Shown: piece by piece, positions 47,801 through 59,800 of the stretch
Layout of the letters: each line of letters begins with the position of its first letter
Position numbering within the stretch: position 1 is the stretch's first letter
Origin: Enterobacter cloacae
GTDB taxonomy: Bacteria; Pseudomonadota; Gammaproteobacteria; Enterobacterales; Enterobacteriaceae
Assembly (NCBI RefSeq): GCF_013375935.1
Contig: NZ_CP056117.1
Location: 3,534,001 to 3,598,000, forward strand
Direction of reading: 5' to 3'
Length of the DNA stretch: 64,000 bases
Made by a program: the position numbers and the translations under genes
Notes under the pieces: generated by a model
What the model was told of the DNA's origin: nothing
Seen by the model: only the letters and a program-made list of their open reading frames with translations
Databases searched by the model: none

Positions 47801-50800
47801 AGCTGTTGCCGCCGAGCGTCACGGTCACCGTCTGGCCGACTTCGGCCGTTGTCGTACCGGAAACCGTTACACCGGCCCCGGCTTCAGCGCCGTTGATCAC
47901 GTTATCGCCCGCAACCGTATCAATAGTGACGGCTGGCGCGGTGGCATCCACGCTGTACTCGCACCCCGCGGACGCGCTGTTGCCGTGCGCGTTGGTAACG
48001 CTCACCTGCACGCTGGCGTCGCCGTCCTTCAGGCCCGCCAGATCCGCAGAAGGCACGGTTGCGGTCCAGTTACCGTCAGCATCCACTTTCGCGGTATAGG
48101 TCTTGCCGCCGAAGGTAATAGTGACGGTCTGGTTTTCTTCCACGTTAGTCGTGGCACCAGAAAGCACCAGATCCGCCCCTTTCTCCGCCGCGTTAATCAC
48201 GTCGTCGGCGGCAATGGCATCAATGCTGATAGCCACGGCCGCCAGATCGACGGTCACGTCGTGGCTGATAGTGACCGGGTTGCCCGCGCTGCTCTGTCCC
48301 GCCACGATGACGGTGACCGTACCTGCGGCCAGGGCACCTACGTCTGCCGCCGGGATTGCCGCGCTCCAGGTGCCGTCTGCCAGCACGGACGCCGCGTAGG
48401 TTTTGCCGTTGAGGGTCACGGTGAGCGTAGCGCCCGCCGCCAGCCCGTCGCTGGAGCCGGTGACGATCAGGTTTTGAGTATGTTCAATGCTGTTGATCAC
48501 GTCATCGCCCGCCACTACGTCCACGCGCAGGCCCGGCAGGTTAGCGTCGATAGTAATCTCGCGCTCGCCGGTGCCGGTGTTGCCGTGGCCGTTGGTGACG
48601 GAGGCTGACACGGTCAAATCGCCGTTGCCGAGCGCCGTCAGGACGGACTCCGGCACGCTTACCGACCAGTTGAGATCGCTCTGTACCGTCGCGGTATAGC
48701 TGTTGCCGCCAATGGTCACCGTCACGGTATTACCCGCTTCAGCGTTCGCCACGGTGCCGCTGATGGTCTGGCCGGTAGCCACTTCCGCGGCGTTGATGAC
48801 GTTGTCGCCCGCCACGGTGTTGATGGTGACGGTCGGCAGCGCGGTGTCCACCAGCAGGTTAGCGGTATTGCTCACGCTGTTGCCCACGCCGTTAGTCGCG
48901 GTCGCGCTCAGGGTGTAATTCGCCTGGCCCAGGCCCGCCAGATCCGCCGCCGGTACCGTCAGGCTCCATGTGCCGTCCGCCGCCGTCGTCGCCGTATAGC
49001 TTTTACCGTTCAGGGTCACGGTAACCGTGGTGCCTTGCGCCAGGTTAGCGCTGGTGCCGCTCACGCTCAGGTCCTGACCTTTCTCCACCGCGTTCAGCAC
49101 GTTATCGCCGCTGATGGCGCCAAAGTTAACGGACGGCAGGCCGGTGTCGACGGTCACGCTGTGGGTGCCGGTGCCGGTGTTGCCCGCCGCGTCGGTGACG
49201 GACGCCGTGACGGTCGCGGTGCCGTCGCTGAGGCCGGAAATGACGCTGGCCGGAACGCCCACGCTCCAGTTACCCGCCGCGTCCAGCACGGTGGTGTAGG
49301 TCTGGCCGCCAATGGTGACGGTGACCTTGTCGCCCGCCGCCGCACCGGTAGCGGTTCCGCTGATGATTTGCGCCTGAGCGTGCTCGGTGACGTTAATGAC
49401 GTCATCGCCTGCAACGGCGTTGATGGTCACCGCCGGAACGGTCACGTCCACCGTCAGGTTGTGGTCAACGGAGGCCGGGTTACCGGCTTTATCGCTCACG
49501 GAGGCCGTCACGGTCACGCTGCCGTCGCTCAGACCCGCAAGGTCGGCCGCCGGAACGTTCAGCGTCCAGCTGCCGTCTGAACCTACCGTTGCGGTGTAAT
49601 CCTTGCCGTTCAGAGAGACGGTCACCGTCTGGCCCGCTTCGGCGGTGCTGGTGCCGGAGATCGCCAGTTCAGACTGCGCTTCCGCGGCGTTCAGAATGTC
49701 GTCTGCCGCAATCGTACTGATGGTCAGCGACGGCGCGGTAGCGTCCACGCTGTACTCGCGCCCCGCGGACGCGCTGTTGCCGTTGACGTTGGTGACGCTC
49801 ACCTGCACGCTGGCGTCGCCGTCCTTCAGGCCCGCGAGATCCGCAGACGGCACGGTATAGGTCCAGTTGCCGCTGTCATCGACGGTGGTGGTGTAGATTT
49901 TGCCGTTCAGGCTCAGGGTAACGGTCTGCCCGGCCTCCACGTTGGTGGTAGCGCCTGAGAGCACAAGATCCGCCCCTTTCTCCGCCGCGTTAATCACGTC
50001 GTCGGCGGCAATGGCGTTGATGCTGATAGCAACGGCCGCCAGATCCACGGTGACGTCGTGGCTGATGGTAATCGGATTCCCCGCCGCGCTGTCGCCGGTA
50101 ACGCTGATTTTCACGGTGCCTTCCGGCCAGGCGCTCACGTCGGTGGACGGGATCGCCGCGCTCCAGGTGCCGTCCGCCAGTACCGTCGCCGCATAGTCTT
50201 TACCGTTGACGGTGACGGTCAGCGTCGTGCCCGACGCCAGCCCGTCGCTGGAGCCGGTGACAATCAGGTTCTGCGCGTGCTCGATGCTGTTGACGACATT
50301 GTCGCCCGCCACGGTATCCACGCGCAGTCCCGGCAGGTTAGCGTCGATAGTAATATCGCGCTCGCCGGTTCCGGTATTGCCGTGGCCGCTGGTGACGGTC
50401 GCCGTCACGCTCAGGCTACCGTTGCCCAGCGCGGTCAGCACGTCAGACGGCACGTTCACGGACCAGGTCAGATCGCTCTGCACCGTTGCGGTGTAGCTGT
50501 TGCCGCCTATGGTGACGGTAACGGTATTGCCCGCTTCGGCATTCGCCACGGTGCCGCTCAGGGTCTGGCCTGCCGCCACTTCCGCCGCGTTGATGACGTT
50601 GTCGCCCGCCACGGTATTGATGGTTACGGTAGGCAGCGCGGTGTCCACCAGCAGGTTCGCGGTATTGCTCACGGTGTTGCCCACGCCGTTGGTGGCGGTC
50701 GCGTTCAGGGTGTAATTAGCCTGACCGAGACCGGCCAGATCCGCTGCCGGAACCGTCAGGCTCCAGGTGCCGTCTGCCGCAGTCGTCGCCGTGTAGTTTT

Positions 50801-53800
50801 TGCCGTTGAGGGTCACGGTCACCACGGTGCCTTCCGCGAGGTTGGCGCTGGTGCCGCTGACGCTCAGATCCTGACCCTTTTCAACGGCGTTCAGGACGTT
50901 GTCATCGCTGATGGCGTTGAAGTTGACCGATGGCAGACCGGTATCGACGGTCACGTTATGCGTGCCGGTGCCGGTGTTGCCCGCCGCGTCGGTGACGGAC
51001 GCCGTGACGGTCACGGTGCCGTCGCTGAGGCCCGAAATCACGCTGGCCGGAACGCCCACGCTCCAGTTACCCGCCGCGTCCAGCACGGTGGTGTAGGTCT
51101 GGCCGCCAATGGTGACGGTGACCTTGTCGCCCGCCGCCGCGCCGGTGGCGGAGCCGCTGACGATCTGCGCCTGGCCGTGTTCCGCCACGTTAATCACGTC
51201 ATCGCCCGCAATAACGTTAATGGTTACCGCCGGAACGGTCACGTCCACCGTCAGGTTATGGTCAACCGAGGCCGGGTTACCGGCTTTATCGCTCACGGAG
51301 GCCGTCACGGTCACGCTGCCGTCCGTTAAGCCTGCAAGATCGGCCGCCGGAACGTTCAGCGTCCAGCTGCCGTCTGAGCCTACCGCTGCGGTGTAGTCCT
51401 TGCCGTTCAGGCTCACGGTCACCGTCTGCCCCGCTTGTGCGGTGCTGGTGCCGGAGATCGCCAGGTCAGACTGCGCTTCGGTGGCGTTCAGGATGTCGTC
51501 AGCCGCAATCGTACTGATGGTCACCGACGGCGCGGTAGCGTCCACGCTGTACTCGCGGCCCGCCGAGGCGCTGTTGCCGTTGACGTTGGTGACGCTCACC
51601 TGCACGCTGGCGTCGCCGTCCTTCAGTCCTGCCAGATCGGCGGACGGCACGGTGGTGGTCCATTTGCCCTGCGCGTCAACGGTTGCGGTATAGGTTTTTC
51701 CGCCAAAGCGTATCGTGACGGTCTGATTTTCTTCCACGCTGCTGGTGGTGCCGGACAGCACCAGATCCGCGCCTTTTTCCGCCGCGTTAATCACGTCGTC
51801 GGTGGCGACGGCGTCGATGCCGATCGCCACGGCCGCCAGATCCACCTTCACGTTATGGTCGATGGAAACCGGGTTGCCCGCGCTGCTCTGGCCCGCCACG
51901 GTCACGGTCACCGTGCCTGCTGCCAGGTCGGCCACGTCCGCCGCCGGAATCGCCGCGCGCCAGGTGCCGTCTGCCAGCACGGTGGCCGCATAGGTTTTAC
52001 CGTTCAGGGTGACCGTCAGCGCGGCGCCTGCGGCCAGGCCATCGCTGGAGCCCGTCACGATCAGGTTCTGCCCGTGCTCGATGCTGTTGATCACGTCATC
52101 GCCCGCCACGGTGTCCACGCGCAGGCCCGGCAGATTTGCATCTATAACGATTTCGCGCTCGCCGGAACCGGTGTTGCCCACGCCGTTGGTGACGCTGGCT
52201 GACACCGTTAAATCGCCGTTGCCCAGCGCCTTCAGCACCGCTTCCGGCACGTCGACGGACCAGGTCAGGTCGCTCTGCACCGTTGTGGTCCAGGTGTTGC
52301 CGCCAGCGGTGACCGTCACGGTATTGCCCGCCTCGGCATTTACCACCGTTCCGCTGAGGGTCTGGCCTGCGGCCAGCTCGGCGGCGTTAATCACGTCGTC
52401 GCCCGCCACGGCGTTAATGGTGACGCCGGGCAGGACCGACTCCACGCTAATCCCGTGCGAGGTGCTGGCGCTGTTGCCCACGCTGTCCGTGGCTGACGCA
52501 GTGACGGTGTAAAGGGCTTCACCCAGCTGGCCCACTTCGCTCGCCGGAACCGTGGTCGTCCATTTTCCGCTGTTATCAACCGTGGCGCTGTAGGCTTTGC
52601 CGTTCAGCATTACGGTCACCGCTGCACCCGCCGCCAGGCCGGTTGCGCTGCCGGAGACCGACAGATCCTGCGCTTTTTCGGCGCTGTTGATGACGTCATC
52701 GTCGGAAACGGTGTCGATGGTCAGCACCGGCGCGGTGAGGTTGACCTCAACGTCGCGGGTAGCGCTGCCGCTGTTCCCGGCTTTATCGGTCAGCGCCGCG
52801 GTGATAGCGTGATCCCCGGCGGCCAGAGCGCTAACGTCTGCCGCAGGCACGCCCACGCTCCAGTTGCCGGAGGCATCCAGGGTGGCGGTGTACGATTTGC
52901 CGTTGAGGGTAACGGTGACCACGTCGCCCGCCGCCGCGCCAGTTACGGAACCCGTGACAATCAATGCCTGCGCATGCTCGGCGCTGTTGATCACGTCGTC
53001 GTCGGAAACGGTGTTAATGGTCAGCTGCGGAACGGTGGTATCGACCAGCACGTCACGATCCGCAGAGGCGGGGTTGCCCGCCTTATCAGACACGGCGGCG
53101 CTGATGGTGTAGTTGCCTTCGGTAATCGCGCCTACGTCTGCAGACGGCACGGTCACGCTCCAGCTACCGTTCGCCTGTACGGTGGTGGTGTAGTCCACGC
53201 CGTTCAGGGTGACGGTGACGGTCTGGCCCGCTTCGGCGTTAGTGACGCCGTTAACGACCAGATCCTGCTGCGCTTCTGCGGCGTTGATAATGTTGTTGTC
53301 GCTGACGATCTCAATGGAGAGCGTTGGCGCGGTGGCGTCCACGCTGTATTCACGCCCCGCCGAGGCGCTGTTGCCGTTCACGTTGGTGACGCTCACCTGC
53401 ACGCTGGCATTCCCGTCCTTCAGGCTGCCGAGGTCGGCTGACGGCACGGTCGCCGTCCAGTGGCCGCTCGCGTCCACGGTGGCGGTGTATGACCTGCCGC
53501 CAAAGGTGATGTGGACGGTCTGGTTTTCTTCCACGTTGGTGGTGGTGCCGGACAGCACCAGATCCGCGCCTTTTTCCGCGGCGTTAATCACGTCGTCCGC
53601 GGCAATCGCGTCAACGCTGATGGCCACCGCCGCCAGATCGACCTTCACGTCATGGCTGATGGAGACCGGGTTACCCGCCGTGCTCTGGCCTGTGACGGTC
53701 ACGGTGACCGTGCCCGCGCCAAGCGCGCTCACGTCCGAGGCCGGAATGGCCGCTGTCCAGGTGCCGTCGGCCAGCACCGTCGCCGCATAGATTTTACCGT

Positions 53801-56800
53801 TTACGTTCACCGACAGCGCGGTGCCGCTTGCCAGCCCCTCGCTGGAGCCGGTGATAATCAGGTTTTGCGCATGTTCAATGCTGTTGATGACGTCGTCACC
53901 CGCCATGGTATTTACGCGCAGGCCCGGCAGGCTGGCGTCGATGGTGATGTCGCGCGCGCCGGAGCCGGTGTTGCCCACGCCGTTGGTAACGCTGGCGGAC
54001 ACGGTCAAATCGCCGTTACCGAGCGCTGTAAGCACGTCGGACGGCACGTTGACCGACCAGCTTAAGTCGTCCTGAACCGTGGCGGTAAAGCGGTTGCCGC
54101 CCACGACAATCGTGACAGTGTCACCGCTCGCCGCCCCGCTGACCTTTCCGCTCAGGGTCTGCCCGGAGGCGACCTCCGCCGCGTTGATCGTATCGTCAAT
54201 CGCCACCGCGTTGATGGTCACCGTCGGCAGCGCGCCGTCAACCCGCACGCTGTGGTCGGCGCTCGCGCTGTTGCCTGCGGCATCGGTCACGCTCGCCGAG
54301 ACGGTATAGCCCGCTTCGCCCAGCGCCGAGACGTTGGCCGCCGGAACGGTAACGCTCCAGCTGCCGCTGGCGTCGGTGGTCGCGGCGTAGCTTACGCCGT
54401 TCAGGGTTACCGTAACGGCGGTATTGGCCGGCTGGTTGCTGGTGCCGGTGAGGAGCAGATCCTGGCCTTTCTCCGTCGCGTTAATCACGTCGTCGTTCGC
54501 GACGGTATCGATGGCGATAGTCGGCGCGGTCAGGGAGACGTCAACATTGTGCGCTGCGGTGGAGCTGTTGCCCGCTTTATCCGTAATCGTGGCGGTAATG
54601 GTCTGGCCGCCGTCCGCCAGCGCGCCCACGTCCGCCGCCGGCACGCCCACGCTCCAGCTGCCGGACGCGTCCAGCATCGCGGTGTAGTCTTTGCCGTTCA
54701 GGGTAACGGTGATTACGTCGCCCGCCTGCGCGCCCGTTACCTTACCGGAAACGATCAGCGCCTGGCCGTGCTCGGCAATATTAACGATGTCGTCGCCCGC
54801 CACGATGTTGAACGTAATCTGCGGAACGGTGGTGTCGACCAGCACCGAGGAGCCCGCGCTAGCCGGGTTGCCCGCCTTATCGGACACGGTCGCCGTTACC
54901 GCCGCGCTGCCGTCGGTAATGCCTGCCATATCCGCCGCCGGAACGTCGAGCGTCCAGCTGCCGTCCGCCTGCACCTGCGCGGTGTATTGATTGCCGTTGA
55001 AGGTCACGGTGACCGTCTGGCCTGCTTCGGCAGTAGAGGTGCCGCTCAGGGTCAGATCCTGCGCCGCCTCTGCCGCGTTCAGCATATTGTCATTGCTGAT
55101 GGTGTTGATGGTCACCGTCGGCGCGGTGGTATCGACGCTGAATTCCTGCGCCGAAGACGCCGCGTTGCCGTTCACGTTGGTGACGCTGACCTGCACGCTG
55201 GCGTCGCCGTCTTTCAGGCCGCTCAAATCAGCTGACGGTACGGTGTAGGTCCAGTCGCCGTTGGTATCCACCGTCGTGGTATAGGTTTTACCCGCGAAGG
55301 TGATGGTCACGGTCTGACCCGCTTCAACGTTGGACGTGGTGCCGGAAAGCACCAGGTCCTGGCCTTTTTCCGCCGCGTTGAGCACGTTATCGTCGGTCAC
55401 GCTGCTGATGGTGATGGCGACAGGCGCGAGATCGACATCCACGACGGTCCCGATAGCCACCGGGTTGCCGGAGGCATCCTGCGCGCTGGCGCTGATGGTG
55501 AGCGAACCATCTGCCCACTGGGACACATCGGCCGCCGGTACCGCCGCCTGCCAGGTGCCGTCCGCCAGTACCGTTGCGGAATAATCTTTGCCGTTGATGG
55601 TCACGGTAACGGTGCTGCCCGCCGCCAGATCGCTACTGGTACCAGACACAATCAGGTTCTGCGCGTGTTCAATCACGTTAATCACGTCGTCACCTGCGAC
55701 GGTATCAATCCGCAGTCCCGGGAGTTGGGCGTCGATGTTGAAGTCGAGAGAAGAGGAGCCGGTATTGCCGTGCGCGTTGGTCACGCTGGCCGATACGGTG
55801 AGCTCGCCGTTGCCGAGCGCGGTAAGCTGGCTCTCGCTTAACGACAGGCTCCAGGTGAGATCGTCCTGCACGGTAGCGGTGTACGTCTGGCCGCCAAGGA
55901 TAATAGTGACAGTGTCACCTGACGCTGCGTTCGTCACCTTACCGGTCAGGGTTTGCCCTGCCGCCACTTCCGCTGCGTTAACGATATTGTCACCCGCCAG
56001 CGTGTCGATCGTCACCACCGGCAGCGAGGTGTCCACCAGCACATCGTGTGAGGTTGAGGCGCTGTTGCCTACGTTATCCGTGACGCTCGCCGTCACGGTG
56101 TAATGGGCTTCTCCCAGCGCGCTAACGGCCGAGGCCGGTACGGTCACGCTCCAGTTACCGCTGGCGTCAGTAGTGGCGGTGTAATTGATGCCGTTCAGGT
56201 TAACGGTGACGCGTGTTCCTTCCGGCTGATTGCTGGTGCCAGAGAGCAGCAGATCTTCACCCTTCTCGGTCGCGTTAATCACGTCGTCCGCCGCCAGCGT
56301 GCTGATGGCGATAACAGGCGTCACGGTATTCACCACCACATCCAGTGAACTGCTTCCGGTATTGCCGGATCGGTCGGTCACGGAGACGTCGATGGTCCAG
56401 GTGCCGTCCGTCAGCCCCTGCACGACAGACGCGGGCAGGCCAAGGCTCCAGTTCCCCGCCGCATCCACCACCGTGGTGTAATCGACGCTGTTAATGGTGA
56501 CGGTCACCCGATCGCCCGCTGCCGCGCCGGTCACGGAGCCGCTCAGGATCTGCGCCTGTGAATGGGCGAGCTGGTTAACGGTATTGGTGTCGGTGACAAA
56601 GTCGTTAATCGTCACCTGCGGCACGGTGGCATCCACCAGGCCGACGCGGTCCGCGCTGCTGGTGTTGCCCGCCACGTCGCTCACGGTGGCCGTCACGGTG
56701 AGGTTACCGTCGTTCAGCGCGCCAGCATCGGCGGCCGGAACGCTCAGCTGCCAGCTGCCGTCCGCCTGCACGGTGGTCTGGTACGACTTGCCGTTCAGCG

Positions 56801-59800
56801 TCACGGTGACCGTCTGGCCCGCCTGCGCGCTGCTGGTGCCGCTGACGATCAGGTCCTGCTGCGCTTCTGCCGCATTGATGATGTTATCGTCGGTCAGGTT
56901 GTTAATGGTTATGGTCGGCGGCTGCGTATCCACCGTCACCACGCGGGCCGCATCGGCGCTGTTGCCGCTGGCGTTCGTCACGCTGGCGCTAATCTGCGCG
57001 CGGCCGTCGATCAGGGTTTCCATGGCGCTGGCGGGCACGGTCAGGCTCCAGGTGCCGTCCTGCTGTACCTGCGCGGTAAAGGTCTGGTCAGCAAATTTGA
57101 CCACCACGGTCTGGCCTGCTTCTACGCCCTGCGTCTGGCCGGACAGGGTCAGATCGCTGCCTTTTTCCGCCGCGTTGAGCAGGTCATCGCCTGAGACAAC
57201 GTCAATAGTGACCGCCACGGCGTTCAGGTCCAGCTCGACGGGATGCTCGGCAGAGACGGTGTTGCCCCAGGCATCCTGCGCGCTGGCGTGCACGACGACG
57301 TTGCCCGCCGTCCAGGCCTGGAGATCGGCTGCCGGCACGCCGATCTGCCAGCCGCCGCTGGCGTTAACCACGGCAGGATAGTCGACGTTATTAATGGTGA
57401 CGGTAATCTGCGCGCCGGCGGCCAGATGGGTGCTGGAGCCGGATACGGTCAGATCCTGCTGCTGCTCTATGGCGTTAATGACGTCATCACCGGAGATGGT
57501 GTTGACGCGCAGGCCCGGCAGTTCGGCGTTGATGCTGATATCGCGCTCGCCGGTGCCGGTGTTGCCGTGGGCGTTGGTGACGGAGGCGGTAAAGGTCAGT
57601 TCGCCATCGCCAAACGCCTTAAGATCCGCTGAAGGGATCGTCACGCTCCAGGTCAAATCGCTGCTGACCTCGGCGGTATAGCTCTTGCCGCCCACGGTAA
57701 TGGAGACCGTATCGCCCGCCGCCGCGCCGGTTACGCGCCCGCTGAGGGTCTGATCGACAGCCGTTTCGGCATTGTTAACCAGGTTATTGCCCGCAAAGGT
57801 ATTGACGATCACCTGCGGCAGCGCGGTGTCAACCAGCAGGTTCGCCTCGGCGGAGCCGCTGTTGCCCACGCTGTCGGTGCCGCTCACGCTGACGGGGTAA
57901 AGGGTGTTCGCCAGGCTCAGCACGTCGGAGACCGGCACCTGCACGGACCAGACGCCGCCCGCCACCGTGGCCGCATAGCTAACGCCGTTGAGGGTCACGG
58001 TGATGGCGCTGCCGTCCGGCAGGTTGCTGGTGCCGGTCAGGCTCAGCGGCTGCATGGCCTCCTGCGCGTTCAGGACGTTATCCTGGCTGATGGCGTCAAT
58101 CGTGAATTCCGGCGGGTTGCCGCTCAGGGTAATATCGCGCGTGGCGCTGCCGGTATTGCCCGCCGCGTCGGTCACGGAAACGGAAATGCCGTGTTTGCCT
58201 TCCCCCAGCGCACCGACGGCGGAGGCAGGAATGCCTACGCTCCAGCTGCCGTCCGCCTGCACCGCTCCGGTGAAGGTCTGTCCGCCAACGGTGACGGTCA
58301 CGATATCGCCAGCGGCCGCACCGTTTGCCTTACCGGAGATAATCTGCGCCTGGCCCTGCTCGCTGGTGTTCAGAATATCGTCGCCCGCGACGGTGTTGAT
58401 GGTCACTACCGGGGCCGTCGTATCAACGGTAACGTCCGCGGTGGTGGATGCGCCGTTCCCCGCCTTGTCGCTGACGTTAACCGTCAGGGTGTGCTGACCG
58501 TTCGCCAGCGACTGCACCTCGCTGGCGGGCAGCGTGACGGACCAGCCGCCATCGCTGCCCACGGTCGCGGTATGGTTTTTACCGTTCAGCGTCACCGTCA
58601 CGATTTGTCCGGCTTCGGCGCTGGTTTTACCGGTCAGGGTCAGCGGCTGATTATGCTCCGCCGCGTTGATGACGTTGTCCTGCGCGAGAGTATCGACGGA
58701 AATCGTCGGCGCAGCGGTATCCACGCCAATCGTCTGGCTGCCGGTCACGGTGTTGCCCGCCGCGTCTTTACCGCTGACGTTCACCGTCCAGGTGCCGTCC
58801 CCCAGCGCCTGCGCGTCCGCGGCCGGCACGTTCACGCGCCAGCCGCCGTCGGCGCCCACTTCAGCGGTATAGGTTTTGCCGTTCAGCGTAACGGTCAGCG
58901 CCGTGCCCTGCGCCAGGTTTTTAGCGCTGCCGGAGAGCGTAAAGCCGGCGGCTTGTTCGCTGGCGTTAATCACGTTATCCCCCGCCGTCGTCGCCAGCGT
59001 CACGCTCGCGTCGGCAGTGGTGACGGTGACGGTAATGCTGCCGGCCGCCGTGGTTTTGCTGCCGTCGATCTGCACGACCGACCAGGTATGCTCCCCATCC
59101 TTCTGGGCGGGTAAGGTTACCGACCAGGTGCCGTCTTTGGCGACCATGGCGCTGGCGATGGTGCTTCCGCTGCTGTCTTTGACCTGTATCGTCGCGCCCG
59201 GCTGGCCGGTGCCGCTAAAGGTTGGGGTGTTGTCATCCGTGATGGCGTTTGCGCTCAGCACGCCCTGCCTGTCACCCGCGTTGTCCGTAAGCAAGAACGT
59301 CGGCGTGGCGCTCTCAACCTCTTTCGTATTATCAATCACCTTCGTTTTGGTTTCACCGTCGCCCCCGCTGGCCAGCAGCGCGCCGATGGCCCCGCCGCCG
59401 AGCGCCGCGCCCGCAATCCATCCCCACGGCGCATCGCTCAGCGCGCTTCCCTGCTCCAGGAAAGGCTCAATGCTGCTAATCGGCGCGGCCTGGGCGGTTA
59501 ATTCGGTCGCGACAGCGCCTGATGCTTCCCCGGCATCGGCAAATGAAATATGCGTCAGTTCCTGGCTATCGTTAAATACCAGTTCGGACTGATTATGGGT
59601 TTCCGGATCGTCGACAAAATAGTTATTGCAGCGAATGACGCTGCCGTCTTTCATATAAATAAGGAGGTCTTTTCCCTGGCGGACATAACGCACCACGTCC
59701 TGCGCAGAACCCTGAATTTCAATTACGCTCGGCGATGAAATGGAGACCGACAGATTTCCTTCGCCGGTTAATCTCGTTTTTTCTGCCGTCTTGCGAACGA

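Noticed and set aside
46140..59000. Short-period repeats that could be mistaken for a CRISPR or satellite array
   Set aside because: The repeat unit is ~300 bp, in frame and coding for Ig-like domains; there are no short palindromic repeats with unique spacers and no cas genes.
41841..59738. Dozens of long open frames on the plus strand across the adhesin, repeating every ~300 or ~1800 bp
   Set aside because: They are antisense shadows of the repeat-rich, GC-rich adhesin gene; they have no ribosome sites, and their repetition mirrors the domains on the minus strand.
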